A stretch of DNA of 64,000 nucleotides from Microvirga sp. VF16 (GTDB lineage: Bacteria; Pseudomonadota; Alphaproteobacteria; Rhizobiales; Beijerinckiaceae). This document shows, piece by piece, positions 16,161 to 26,514 of this stretch. The stretch lies in assembly GCF_016864375.1 (NCBI RefSeq), contig NZ_CP069354.1, forward strand, positions 4,617,501 through 4,681,500. The letters run 5' to 3'. The notes under the pieces were generated by a model that was not told the origin of the DNA, ran no database searches, and worked only from the letters and a program-made list of their open reading frames with translations. The translations under genes and the position numbers were made by a program. Position 1 is the stretch's first letter, and each line of letters starts with the position of its first letter.

Positions 16161-17723
16161 ATGAAGCGCAATATTTTATCGGCAACTTCGGCTCTCGCTA
16201 TGCTTATGCTGGGCGGCGCCTTCGCGGGCACTGCGGCTCAGGAGAAGGTGCTGCAGATCAGCGCCGGCGGCACCGACATCGCGACCCTCGACGCTCACCG
16301 GGCAAGTGCGACGACCGATAAAGCATTGGTCGGCTGGATGTACAATGGCCTTGTCCGCTTCCCTCCGGGAAGCGCCGATCCGAAGGATCTGCAGCCCGAT
16401 CTTGCCGAGCGTTGGGAGACCTCTGCCGATCGGAAGACTTGGACGTTCTTTCTTCGCAAGGGGATAAAGTTCCACGATAACTGGGGTGAACTCACGGCAG
16501 ACGATGTCGTCTACTCGCTCAAGCGTGCCGCCGATGCTAAATCCTCAACCTTCGCTGCCAATTTCGCCAGCATCGGTACCGTCGAAAAGGTCGACGATTA
16601 TACCGTGCGGATCACCTTGAAATATCCGGATGCGAACTTCCTCGGGACCGTATCCAATTACCATGGCGGCAACATCGTCAGCAAAAAGGCGGCAGAGGAA
16701 CTCGGCACCAAATATGCCTCACAACCGGTCGGCACGGGGCCGTTCAAGTTTGCCGAGCATGTGACCCAGCAATACGTCAAGCTCGTCGCCCACAAAGACT
16801 ACTTCCGCGGCGCTCCGAAGATCGATTCGATCATGTATCGCATGATCCCGTCGGACAGTGCTCGTGAGCTGGCATTCGCGTCGGGTGAACTGGACGTGAT
16901 GTACGGGAAGCGTGAGCAGCGTTGGGTCAATACGGCGCGCAAACGCGGAAACATGGTCGTGGATATCTTCCGGCCGGGGGAGTTCCGCACACTTCACCTC
17001 AACCGCAGCATTCCGCCGCTTGATGACGTTCGCGTCCGTAAGGCCATCGCATATGCCGTGAATGTCGACGACATCGTGCGCTATGTCGGCAAGGATGTGG
17101 GCCCGAGGGGCTGCTCGGTTGTTCCTCCGGGCTATCTTGGTGAAGACTGCTCGGCAGGCAGCTACGAGTATAACCCGGAGAAGGCCAAGGCGCTTCTCGC
17201 TGAGGCCGGACACGGTAATGGGCTCGTTCTCAAGTCTGTCGTCTCCAACATCTCGGCGCAGCTGCCGATCATGGAGATTGTGCAGTCGCAGCTCGCCAAG
17301 GTCGGGATCAAGCTCGATATGAACGTGGTCGATCACCCGACATACCAGAGCCAGAGCAGAAAGGACGCAAGCGCCATTGTTTTCTATGGTGCGGCACGCT
17401 TTCCGATCGCCGATACCTATCTGACGGAATTCTATCACTCGAATTCCATTGTCAGTAAGCCTACCGCGGTCACCAACTTCTCCCACTGCTCCGTGGCTGA
17501 TGCGGAAATCGACGGCGGGCGCGCGGAGAGCGATCCTGCCAAGCAGCTCGCGCTCTGGAAGGAGGCTCAGCGCAAAATCCATGAGGATGTCTGTGCCATT
17601 CCCCTGTTCGATCTTCAGCAAGTCTGGGCCCGCAATGAGCGGGTGGATCTTGGTTATGAGCTGAAAGGCGCCATGAACCTCGCTCCGCCGATTACCGAAG
17701 CAACCACGCTCAAGTCTCGCTAA
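16161..17723 (+). CDS. Peptide/opine-type ABC transporter solute-binding protein (SBP family 5)
   Basis: A 520-residue periplasmic binding protein with a signal peptide (residues 1-26, ending AGTAAQ). Family 5 traits are the DLAERWETSADRKTWTFFLR segment, GIKFHDNWGELTADDVVYSLKR and the lobe hinge VGTGPFKFAEH. It should deliver peptides or opine-like amino-acid conjugates to the permease and ATPase set at 22630-26452, which lacks its own binding protein. It is separated from that set by the LysR gene, but both promoters carry the same LysR box. Its end overlaps the end of the convergent LysR gene by 14 bases. Confidence 0.9.
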   Translation: MKRNILSATSALAMLMLGGAFAGTAAQEKVLQISAGGTDIATLDAHRASATTDKALVGWMYNGLVRFPPGSADPKDLQPDLAERWETSADRKTWTFFLRKGIKFHDNWGELTADDVVYSLKRAADAKSSTFAANFASIGTVEKVDDYTVRITLKYPDANFLGTVSNYHGGNIVSKKAAEELGTKYASQPVGTGPFKFAEHVTQQYVKLVAHKDYFRGAPKIDSIMYRMIPSDSARELAFASGELDVMYGKREQRWVNTARKRGNMVVDIFRPGEFRTLHLNRSIPPLDDVRVRKAIAYAVNVDDIVRYVGKDVGPRGCSVVPPGYLGEDCSAGSYEYNPEKAKALLAEAGHGNGLVLKSVVSNISAQLPIMEIVQSQLAKVGIKLDMNVVDHPTYQSQSRKDASAIVFYGAARFPIADTYLTEFYHSNSIVSKPTAVTNFSHCSVADAEIDGGRAESDPAKQLALWKEAQRKIHEDVCAIPLFDLQQVWARNERVDLGYELKGAMNLAPPITEATTLKSR

Positions 17724-18627
17724 GCAGTTCGCGGGAGATGCGCTCGGCCGTCAGGCGTGTCTCCCGCAGAAATGTCTCGACAAGACCCGCATTGCGATTC
17801 TCGCGAATGCGACAGAGCTGAAAGTCGAATGGCACGAGCGGCTCGAACCGACGGACAGCGACACGGCCCTTCATTCCGCTGATGAACAGGGGGTGGACCA
17901 GAGATACGCCAAGGCCCGCGGCGACGAATTCGCAGAGCGTGGGAGCTGTCGTGGTCATCAGAACGACGTTCAGCCTGACGGAGTAGCTCTCGAAAATTGA
18001 CGTGATCCGCTGGCCGGTAGAGCTCTCCGGATCGAATGAGAGAAACGGTACGCTGTCCAGATCGTTAGGCTCGATCACGCTGCGCTCCGCAAGAGGATGG
18101 TCGAGCGGCATGATGCAGACGAGCGGATGCTCCATGAGCGGCTCGGACATGATGTAAGGATTATCTATGCGCGAGCTGATGAGCCCGACGTCCAGCTTGC
18201 GGGTCACCAGCCAATCCGCGATCCATTGCGAGCTTCGCGTCTGAATTGAACAGTAGACATTCGGGTGCGAGCGGAGGAAGCTCATGGTCGCCTGCTGGAT
18301 GAATGCGCCCGCTAGAGCGGGCATCACTCCGACCAGCAATTGCCCCTGCTCCTCCCTGCGGATGGCCGCAACGGCGTTCTCAACCTGCCGGATGCCAGCG
18401 AAGATTCTGTCGATCTCCTCATAGAGGCGCATGCCGCGCTCCGTTGGCGCTAAGCGACCCTTCACCCGATCGAAAAGCTCAAGACCGGTGTCCTCTTCCA
18501 GGTGAGCAATCAGCTTGCTGACCGCGGGCTGCGAAATGCTAAGCATTTCGGCCGCTCGGCTGACTGTTCCGTTCTCAATTACGGACTTGAACGCTTCGAC
18601 TTGGCGAAGATTGAGTGGGCGACGCAT
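17710..18627 (-). CDS. LysR-family regulator (OccR/NocR-like)
   Basis: A 305-residue LysR-type regulator. The N-terminal helix-turn-helix reads NLRQVEAFKSVIENGTVSRA followed by AEMLSISQPAVSKLI, and the effector-binding domain spans about 95-295. The beginning resembles the opine regulators OccR and NocR. The start at 18627 is preceded by GAAGG, and the TAT-N11-ATA box at 18630-18646 overlaps that ribosome site, implying autorepression. It is divergent from the oxidoreductase operon (18720 onward) and convergent with the binding-protein gene. It probably activates both in response to the imported substrate. Confidence 0.88.
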   Translation of the reverse strand: MRRPLNLRQVEAFKSVIENGTVSRAAEMLSISQPAVSKLIAHLEEDTGLELFDRVKGRLAPTERGMRLYEEIDRIFAGIRQVENAVAAIRREEQGQLLVGVMPALAGAFIQQATMSFLRSHPNVYCSIQTRSSQWIADWLVTRKLDVGLISSRIDNPYIMSEPLMEHPLVCIMPLDHPLAERSVIEPNDLDSVPFLSFDPESSTGQRITSIFESYSVRLNVVLMTTTAPTLCEFVAAGLGVSLVHPLFISGMKGRVAVRRFEPLVPFDFQLCRIRENRNAGLVETFLRETRLTAERISRELLSET

Positions 18628-18629
18628 CC

Positions 18630-18646
18630 TATAACCTTCGTGAATA
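18630..18646. promoter_or_regulatory. LysR box in the regulator/oxidoreductase intergenic region
   Basis: TATAACCTTCGTGAATA, matching the box at 16067-16083 with two differences in the spacer. TTGACG follows 20 bases later (18667-18672), towards the oxidoreductase operon. The box also covers the ribosome-binding region of the LysR gene. Confidence 0.75.
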
Positions 18647-18719
18647 GGCCGGCAATAATTACGACTTTGACGAAATAGACACTGTCTTCGTACCGTCATG
18701 TTCTGCAAGAGGAAAATCA

Positions 18720-19838
18720 ATGCAGACTGACGTTATCGTCATCGGAGCAGGAACTGTCGGAGCCGCAATCGCCTTCGGATTGACGCAACGGGGGCAGCGT
18801 GTCCTCGTGCTCGATGGCGACGACGGGGATTACCGCGCGGCGCGCGCGAATTTCGGCCTCGTCTGGCTGCAGGGCAAAGGCATGAACATGCCGGCCTATC
18901 AGGAATGGACGCGGCGCAGCGTCGATCTCTGGACGGAGTTCAACAACGAGCTGGCAGATCTGACCGCAACCGATCTCCAATATGAGAACAACGGCGGCCT
19001 TGCTTTCTGTCTCGGCGAAGAAGGGCTCGAGAAGCGTCGGCAGTACCTCCATACCCTGCATGAGCAGCGGGGCGGCAACGATCTCGGCTTTGAAATGCTC
19101 GACCGGACGGCGCTCGAAAAGCTTTTCCCCCGTGTACGCTTCGGGCGGGAGGTCAGCGGTGCAAGCCTAGGGCTGCATGATGGCCACGCGAATCCCCTGA
19201 AATTGCTTGGCGCATTGCATTCAGGCATCACCAAGCAGGGAGGCGCCCTACGCCACTGCAGCAGGGTTACAGCAATCATCCCCGGCTTGCAGGGCTTTAC
19301 CGTCGAGACGCAGGAGGAACGCTTCTCTGCCTCCCGTGTGGTCATCGCCGCAGGGCTCGGATCCACGGCCCTGGCTGCGCAGGTCGGCCTTCATGTGCCG
19401 CTTCGTCCGCAGCGTGGGCAGGTTTTGGTGACGGAACGGATCGCACCTTTGCTACCTTTGCCGGCGAGCGGTCTGCGTCAGACCCGTGAGGGTACGATCA
19501 TGATCGGTGCGACGCAGGAGGAAGTCGGCTTCGACACGTCGACAACAGGCCACGCCGCCTCACTTCTCAGCCGCAAGACGGCGCAGCTGGTGCCGGCGCT
19601 TGCCGATCTCACACTCGTGCGGCAGTGGGCCGGGCTGCGGGTCATGACCCCGGACAGCTATCCGATCTACGCCCAGTCGCCGGTCCATCCGGGCGCGTTC
19701 GTGACCTTATGTCATTCCGGCGTCACGCTCGCCGCCGTCCATGCCACGATCATTGCGGAGGCTATCATCGCTGGTGAGCTGCCCTCCACCCTCGCCCCCT
19801 TCCACCATAGGCGTTTCGATGTTCCGAAAGCTGCATGA
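18720..19838 (+). CDS. FAD-dependent amino acid/opine oxidoreductase subunit (OoxB/HcnC-like)
   Basis: A 372-residue DAO-superfamily flavoprotein. The dinucleotide-binding motif is VIVIGAGTVGAAIAFGL (residues 5-21) and the C-terminal FAD segment includes RQWAGLRVMTPDSYPI. It matches the catalytic beta subunit of multi-subunit opine oxidases, D-hydroxyproline dehydrogenases or hydrogen cyanide synthase (HcnC). It would oxidise the C-N bond of a secondary or D-amine. It heads the operon and overlaps the 2Fe-2S subunit gene by 20 bases, so the subunits are made together. Confidence 0.85.
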   Translation: MQTDVIVIGAGTVGAAIAFGLTQRGQRVLVLDGDDGDYRAARANFGLVWLQGKGMNMPAYQEWTRRSVDLWTEFNNELADLTATDLQYENNGGLAFCLGEEGLEKRRQYLHTLHEQRGGNDLGFEMLDRTALEKLFPRVRFGREVSGASLGLHDGHANPLKLLGALHSGITKQGGALRHCSRVTAIIPGLQGFTVETQEERFSASRVVIAAGLGSTALAAQVGLHVPLRPQRGQVLVTERIAPLLPLPASGLRQTREGTIMIGATQEEVGFDTSTTGHAASLLSRKTAQLVPALADLTLVRQWAGLRVMTPDSYPIYAQSPVHPGAFVTLCHSGVTLAAVHATIIAEAIIAGELPSTLAPFHHRRFDVPKAA

Positions 19839-20115
19839 GCCCTCCGAGAGGGCTGTTACCGTCTTCATCGACGGCGTTCCCGCGCCGGCAGAACTGGGCG
19901 AGAGCGTCGCCGCCGTATTGTTGCGCGAGGCTCCTCACTGGTCCCGCACGACGCCGGTGACTCAGAGCAAGCGCGCCCCCTATTGCATGATGGGAGTCTG
20001 CTTCGAATGTCTCGCCATCGTCGATGGCGTCGCCTCCGTTCAAACCTGCCTCACCCCCGTGCGCGACGGAATGCGCATCGAGCGCCAATACGGAAAGCGG
20101 AGTCTCAGCGCATGA
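19819..20115 (+). CDS. 2Fe-2S ferredoxin-like subunit (HcnA/gamma subunit type)
   Basis: A 98-residue protein with a ferredoxin-like 2Fe-2S motif: C56, C61, C64 (YCMMGVCFEC) and C77 (VQTC). This is the small electron-transfer subunit of heterotrimeric amino-acid dehydrogenases of the D-hydroxyproline dehydrogenase, opine oxidase and HcnABC group. It begins inside the end of the flavoprotein gene and ends in an ATGA overlap with the next gene, so all three subunits are translationally coupled. Confidence 0.9.
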   Translation: MFRKLHEPSERAVTVFIDGVPAPAELGESVAAVLLREAPHWSRTTPVTQSKRAPYCMMGVCFECLAIVDGVASVQTCLTPVRDGMRIERQYGKRSLSA

Positions 20116-21506
20116 CGAGCGTGGATCTTTTGATTGTCGGTGCCGGTCCGGCTGGAATGGCCGCAGCCGTCGAGGCGCGGCGCCACGGCCTCGACGTGCT
20201 GGTGATCGATGACCAGCCGGAGCCCGGCGGTCAGATCTGGCGTTCTGTCGAGACGGTTGCTGCGGCGCCGCGCGGCGCGCTTCTTGGCAAGGCTTATCAG
20301 TCAGGAAAGACGTGCGCGGAGGCCTTTCGTGCCAGTGGTGCGAAGTATGAGCCGGGCACCCAGCTATGGCAGATCGAACCCGGCTTTCGCGCCTTCGTGA
20401 CCCGCAACCGACAAGCGTCCGTGATCCAGGCCAAAAGCGCGATCCTGGCGACGGGGGCTCAGGAACGCCCCGTTCCTTTCCCGGGCTGGACATTGCCAGG
20501 CGTCCTCACTGTCGGTGCAGCCCAGATCCTTCTGAAAACATCCGGACAAATCCCGAGCACACCCGTATGGATCGCAGGCAGCGGCCCGCTGCCTCTCCTT
20601 TACATGGTCCAACTCCTGCGTGCCGGTGGCAAGATTGCCGGATATCTCGACACGACTCCTCCAGGCCGGCGCCGGGCCGCCCTGCCCCATCTCGCCAAGG
20701 CAGTCGGTGCAGCGGGCGATCTCCTGAAAGGCCTTGCCTGGTGGGGAATGCTCCGCAAGGCCGGGATTCCGATCATAAAGCATGTCGCCGATATCGAAGC
20801 GATCGGCTCGGAGCGCATCGAGGCCATCCGGTATCGCACGCGGGATGGACAGGAGCGGACCTCTCCCGCGAACGTCCTTCTCGTGCATGAAGGCGTCGTG
20901 CCGAGCATCCATGCGGCGCTGGCCCTGGGCTGTGCGGTGGGATGGAGCGAAAACCAGGACTGCTACGTGCCGGTGCTGAACGCCTGGGGAGAAAGCTCTC
21001 AATCCGGGATCTTCATCGCTGGAGATGGAGCGGGTATCGCAGGTGCGCAGGCAGCACTGCATCGCGGTAGGCTGGCGGGGCTCGGCGTGGCCATGAAACT
21101 CGGGCGCGTCGGGGAGCGTGCAGCGGAGGAGGCCGCAAGACCCATCCGGCAGAAGCTCGCCCGGGAACTTGCGCTCCGGCCATTCCTCGACGCCATGTAC
21201 AAACCCCGTCCTGAGGTGTTTGCCCCGAGCGATGCAACCATCGTGTGCCGATGCGAAGAGGTTACGGCAGGCGATATCCGCGCCATGGCGGCCGTGGGAC
21301 GTCCAGGCCCCAATCAGGTCAAGGCCTTCACACGTGCGGGGATGGGCCCATGCCAGGGACGGCAATGCGGCTACACGGTCACGCAGATCCTCGCCGCTGC
21401 CGAGGGGCGCCTGCCGAAGGACGTCGGTTTCTACCGTGTCCGTCCGCCGCTTAAACCGGTAACGCTCGGCGAGCTTGCCTCTCTCGAGCAGGAGAAGGCT
21501 TCGTGA
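20112..21506 (+). CDS. FAD/NAD(P)-binding oxidoreductase subunit with BFD-like 2Fe-2S domain (OoxA/HcnB-like)
   Basis: A 464-residue protein with an N-terminal nucleotide-binding motif (LLIVGAGPAGMAAAVEARRH), a central second Rossmann region (VWIAGSGPLPLLYMVQLL) and a C-terminal cysteine cluster CRCEEVTAGDI ... GPCQGRQCG (about residues 379-420). This is the alpha-subunit layout of opine oxidases (OoxA/NoxA) and HcnB. It passes electrons from the catalytic flavoprotein through Fe-S centres, probably to the respiratory chain. It starts at the ATGA overlap with the 2Fe-2S gene and ends in a GTGA overlap with the next gene. Confidence 0.88.
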   Translation: MTSVDLLIVGAGPAGMAAAVEARRHGLDVLVIDDQPEPGGQIWRSVETVAAAPRGALLGKAYQSGKTCAEAFRASGAKYEPGTQLWQIEPGFRAFVTRNRQASVIQAKSAILATGAQERPVPFPGWTLPGVLTVGAAQILLKTSGQIPSTPVWIAGSGPLPLLYMVQLLRAGGKIAGYLDTTPPGRRRAALPHLAKAVGAAGDLLKGLAWWGMLRKAGIPIIKHVADIEAIGSERIEAIRYRTRDGQERTSPANVLLVHEGVVPSIHAALALGCAVGWSENQDCYVPVLNAWGESSQSGIFIAGDGAGIAGAQAALHRGRLAGLGVAMKLGRVGERAAEEAARPIRQKLARELALRPFLDAMYKPRPEVFAPSDATIVCRCEEVTAGDIRAMAAVGRPGPNQVKAFTRAGMGPCQGRQCGYTVTQILAAAEGRLPKDVGFYRVRPPLKPVTLGELASLEQEKAS

Positions 21507-22633
21507 GCAGGATCATTCCCGATACCGCGGTGATCGGTGGCGGACTGCACGGTTTGTCAGCCGCGCTCCACTTGGCGCGCGCCGGGAGGCGCGTCGTCGT
21601 CCTTGAGAGATCGTGGGTCGGCCGTCATGCCTCCGGCGCAACGGCAGCGGGCGTGCGCACCTTGGGGCGCGATCTGGCCGAGGTGCCGATCTCGCTCGAA
21701 GCCATGGACATGTGGCATCGAATCGAGACGATCGTCGGCGACAGTTGCGGCTTCCATTCCTATGGCCAGATCAGGGTCGCGGAGTTTGACGACCATCTTC
21801 CGGCCTTGGAAAAGCGTGCCGACGCGATGCGTCAGCATGGCTACAGCCATGAGGAAATGATCGATCGCTCGGAGCTGAGGCGCCTGGTTCCTGCCTTGAG
21901 CCCGCATTGCGTGGGCGCACTCGTCGCGCGTCGAGACGGGGCGGCCGATCCGCACCGTACGATTCATGCCTTCCGGCGCAGCTGCGAAGCTCGCGGCGTC
22001 GTCATCCATGAGGGCTGCGGCGTCACGGCCATTGAACAGCGCGGATCAGACTGGCACATCCGTACCGGTGAGCAGGAATTCACAGTGCCGGTCATCGTGA
22101 ACGCAGCCGGAGCTTGGGCGGCCCGGCTCGCCGCCATGGTCGGCGACGTCATCCCTTTGGGTCTCAAGGCCTCGATGATGATCGCCACCGAGCGCTTGGC
22201 CCCCTTGCTGGATCCGGTCGTCAGCGTCGTCGGACGTTCCCTGTCCTTCAAGCAGTCGGATCAGGGCACTCTCGTCATCGGCGGCGGCCTGCAGGGCAGC
22301 GCCGATATCGACACGTTGAAGAGCACGGTGAATTTTATCGAACTCGCCAAAGGCGCGCAGGCTGCAACTGACCTCTTCCCGAGCGTGCGCGATGTTCGGA
22401 TCGCCCGAACATGGGCTGGAATGGAGGCCAAGACGAAAGATCTTCTGCCCGTCGTCGGCCCCTCACCCAATGCGCCGGGTGTTTTCCATGCTTTCGGATT
22501 CTCTGGGCATGGCTTCCAGCTCGTGCCCGTTATCGGATCCATCATTTCGGATCTCGTGGTCCAGGGCGAAACTCGGCGTCACATCAGTCCCTTCTCGGCC
22601 GAACGGCTCATGACCACACGAGCGGCAGCATGA
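21503..22633 (+). CDS. Second FAD-dependent oxidoreductase (DAO/sarcosine oxidase-like)
   Basis: A 376-residue DAO-family flavoprotein with VIGGGLHGLSAALHLARAGR (residues 10-29) and the C-terminal FAD-contacting segment FGFSGHGFQLVPVIG. It resembles the sarcosine oxidase beta or glycine oxidase group. The GTG start is fixed by the GTGA overlap with the preceding gene. Having a second oxidase beside a complete three-subunit dehydrogenase suggests two sequential oxidations or two stereoisomers of the substrate. Confidence 0.85.
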   Translation: MSRIIPDTAVIGGGLHGLSAALHLARAGRRVVVLERSWVGRHASGATAAGVRTLGRDLAEVPISLEAMDMWHRIETIVGDSCGFHSYGQIRVAEFDDHLPALEKRADAMRQHGYSHEEMIDRSELRRLVPALSPHCVGALVARRDGAADPHRTIHAFRRSCEARGVVIHEGCGVTAIEQRGSDWHIRTGEQEFTVPVIVNAAGAWAARLAAMVGDVIPLGLKASMMIATERLAPLLDPVVSVVGRSLSFKQSDQGTLVIGGGLQGSADIDTLKSTVNFIELAKGAQAATDLFPSVRDVRIARTWAGMEAKTKDLLPVVGPSPNAPGVFHAFGFSGHGFQLVPVIGSIISDLVVQGETRRHISPFSAERLMTTRAAA

Positions 22634-23571
22634 TCAGATACACCATCAAGCGCCTCCTGCTGGCAGTCCCTACCCTGTTCATCATGCTGACAGCCATCTT
22701 CGTGCTGGTCCGGCTGGTGCCTGGAGATGCGGCGTCCGTCATCCTCGGCGATCAGGCGACGGAGGCCTCGCTACGTGCCCTCCGCGCGCAACTTGGGATC
22801 GACCAGCCGGTCTACATACAATATTTGAGCTTTCTGGGAGACGTATTGACCGGCAATCTCGGACAGTCGCTCAGCAGTGGCCGCTCGGTGGTCCACGAGG
22901 TGCTGCTCGTCCTTCCTTACACGATCGAGCTGACTTTGGCGTCGATCGTGATCGGCATCGTGCTCGGCCTGCCTCTCGGCATTGTGACAGCAGTCCATCG
23001 GAACGGCTGGACCGATTATATCGGCAGGCTCGTCTCTCTCGTAGGCCTTTCGTTTCCAGCCTTCGTGTCCGGAATCCTCCTTCTCATCGTGTTCGCAATC
23101 GAGCTAGGGTGGTTTCCCGTACTCAACTCCGGCAATACCAGCGATCCGATCGAGCGCCTGCGCAACCTCGCGCTGCCGGCGCTCAATCTCGGCATCATCA
23201 TGATGGCCTATGTGGTGCGCGTGACCCGCTCGTCCATGCTGGGAGTTCTTGGCGAGGATTACATCCGTACGGCACGTGCGAAAGGCGTGCGTCCGGCGAA
23301 ACTCATCCTCCGACATGCCCTGCGAAACGGTCTCATTCCGATCATCACGGTCGTCGGTCTCTACTTTGGCACCCTGATCGGCAACTCGGTGCTGACAGAG
23401 ATCATCTTCAACCGTCCCGGGCTGGGCAAGCTGATCCTCGGTGCGCTCAACGCCCGCGACTACACGCTGCTGCAAGGCCTGATGATCATATTCGCCATTT
23501 GCGTGATCATCGTGAATACCTTGACCGATCTAGCTTATGGCCTCGTTGATCCAAGGGTGAAGTACAAATAA
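22630..23571 (+). CDS. Dpp/Opp-type ABC permease 1
   Basis: A 313-residue inner-membrane permease of the DppB type, with about six membrane segments, the N-terminal RYTIKRLLLAVPTLFIML helix and the family string VPGDAASVILGD. The coupling-loop region (EDYIRTARAKGV) contacts the ATPases. It starts at an ATGA overlap with the oxidase gene and its TAA shares one base with the ATG of permease 2. It transports the operon's substrate with the binding protein at 16161. Confidence 0.93.
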   Translation: MIRYTIKRLLLAVPTLFIMLTAIFVLVRLVPGDAASVILGDQATEASLRALRAQLGIDQPVYIQYLSFLGDVLTGNLGQSLSSGRSVVHEVLLVLPYTIELTLASIVIGIVLGLPLGIVTAVHRNGWTDYIGRLVSLVGLSFPAFVSGILLLIVFAIELGWFPVLNSGNTSDPIERLRNLALPALNLGIIMMAYVVRVTRSSMLGVLGEDYIRTARAKGVRPAKLILRHALRNGLIPIITVVGLYFGTLIGNSVLTEIIFNRPGLGKLILGALNARDYTLLQGLMIIFAICVIIVNTLTDLAYGLVDPRVKYK

Positions 23572-24434
23572 TGGCTAGCGCTGTCTCCTCCCCCGTACGG
23601 CCCGGAGGCCTCTGGCTGGCGTTCTCCAGGAACCGCCTGTCATGGGTTGGGCTCGTCCTTCTCGCGGCCATCATCCTGGTCGCAATCTTCGCACCGCTCA
23701 TCGCTCCATATGATCCGCTGGAGCAGAACATTGTCGCCCGGCTCGAGCCGCCGTCCGCCGAGTTTCTGCTCGGCACGGACAGCTATGGACGCGACGTTCT
23801 CTCCCGTCTGATCTACGGCACACGTATCTCGCTCACCGTCGGTTTCATCGCAATCCTGATTGCCATGACGATCGGTTCCACGATCGGCATTCTTGCTGGT
23901 TATGTGGGAGGGCTCTTCGACCAGATCGTGATGGGCCTGCTTGACGTCATGCTGTCCTTCCCGACCCTTCTGCTCGGCCTGATGATCGCGGCAATGCTCG
24001 GGGCGAGTCTGGAGAATCTCATCATCGCCATTGCGATCACCGAGATCGCTCCTTTCGCCCGCATTGCCCGCGCGCCGACGATTGCTCTCAAGCAGAGGGA
24101 CTTCGTCGAAGCCGGCAGGGCCCTGGGCTTCGGCCCCGTCCGCATCATGGGGGTCCATATCCTGCCCAACATGATCTCAGACGTGGTGGTCATGGGCTCC
24201 CTGTGGATGGCATCGGCCATCCGGACGGAAGCCTCGCTTAGCTTCATCGGTCTCGGCGTGCCGCCGCCGACCGCCACCTGGGGCAGCATGATCCGCGAGG
24301 GATTCGAGAACATCCTGGATGCCTGGTGGCTCGCCGTCTTCCCGAGCTTGGCCATCCTCCTCACCGTCCTCGCGCTCAACCTCCTGGGCGACGCGCTACG
24401 GGACGCGATCGACCCGAAGCTGAGGGCCGAGTAG
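23571..24434 (+). CDS. Dpp/Opp-type ABC permease 2
   Basis: A 287-residue DppC-type permease. The N-terminal cytoplasmic segment and helix 1 (LSWVGLVLLAAIILVAIFAP) are followed by the family motif PLIAPYDPLEQN and LLGTDSYGRDVLSRLIYGTR. The coupling loop is RDFVEAGRALGFGPVRIMG. It pairs with permease 1, to which it is joined by a TAATG overlap. The ATPase gene follows six bases later. Confidence 0.93.
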   Translation: MASAVSSPVRPGGLWLAFSRNRLSWVGLVLLAAIILVAIFAPLIAPYDPLEQNIVARLEPPSAEFLLGTDSYGRDVLSRLIYGTRISLTVGFIAILIAMTIGSTIGILAGYVGGLFDQIVMGLLDVMLSFPTLLLGLMIAAMLGASLENLIIAIAITEIAPFARIARAPTIALKQRDFVEAGRALGFGPVRIMGVHILPNMISDVVVMGSLWMASAIRTEASLSFIGLGVPPPTATWGSMIREGFENILDAWWLAVFPSLAILLTVLALNLLGDALRDAIDPKLRAE

Positions 24435-24440
24435 TCCGCC

Positions 24441-25435
<995 letters not shown>

Positions 25436-25436
<1 letters not shown>

Positions 25437-26452
25437 TGACCGTGGGAACTGGGAACGGGAATCTCGAGGTCCGAAACCTCGCGAAGCACTTTACAATTGG
25501 CGGCGGGCTTTTCGGCCCCGAGCGGAAGGTTGTCCGGGCCGTCAACGACGTATCGTTCACCATTCCGAAGGGAACATCCGTCGGGCTGGTCGGTGAGTCC
25601 GGCTGCGGGAAATCGACCGTTGCGCGCTCACTCCTTCGCCTGATCGAGCCGGATGCGGGATCGGTAATCTTCGACGGAATTGACGTTAGAGCAGCCAAGG
25701 GGAGCGCCCTGCGCCAGCTCCGGCGGCGCATGCAAATTGTCTTTCAGGATCCCTACTCGTCGCTCAATCCGCGCCGCACCATCCGCCAGGCACTCGAAGA
25801 GCCACTGAGCGTGCATCGGCTCGGTTCAGGCCGGGAGATCTCCGAGAGGGCGGAGATGGCGATCGCCGAGGTCGGCTTGCCGAAGGAGGCCATCGACCGC
25901 TACCCGCACGAGTTTTCCGGCGGCCAGCGGCAGCGCATCGGCATCGCGCGTGCACTCGTGCTCGATCCGGAACTCATCGTCGCCGACGAGCCGGTTTCGG
26001 CACTCGACGTTTCCGTTCAGGCGCAGATCCTTCGCCTGCTCGATAGCCTGCGCGAGCGGCGCGGCCTCTCCTTCCTCTTCGTCTCGCACGACCTTGGCGT
26101 CGTCCGACATTTCTGCGACCGCGTCTGTGTCATGTATCTCGGGCGCATCGTGGAGCAGGGTAAGACGGCCGAAGTGCTTGATACACCTTTGCACCCTTAC
26201 ACGAAGCTCTTGCGCGACAGTTCGCCAGTGCCGGACCCGACGGCACGCCTTACCCTGACCAAAATCATGGGAGAGGTCCCCTCGCCTGCCAATCCACCCC
26301 CGGGTTGCACGTTCCATCCCCGCTGCCCTCGGGCTGCCGGTCCGTGTCTGACCGAAATTCCCGCGCTCGAAGAGCATGGCTCCGGCCGACTGGCGGCCTG
26401 CTATCACCCCGAAAGCTGGCCGAACCTGCGAACCGTCGCTGCAGCGAGCTAA
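25436..26452 (+). CDS. Dpp/Opp-type ABC ATPase 2 (DppF-like)
   Basis: A 338-residue ATPase with Walker A GESGCGKS (53-60), Q-loop FQDPYSSLNPR, signature SGGQRQRIGIARAL and Walker B LIVADEPVSALD. The C-terminal region GCTFHPRCPRAAGPC is the DppF/OppF cysteine motif. It is the heterodimer partner of ATPase 1. The start at the TGATG junction with the upstream gene is clear. Confidence 0.94.
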
Positions 26453-26514
26453 AAACCTCGACCTTCGACAGCTTCTCGCGGCCGCTGGCCTGCCAATTTC
26501 ACATGGAGAATACA

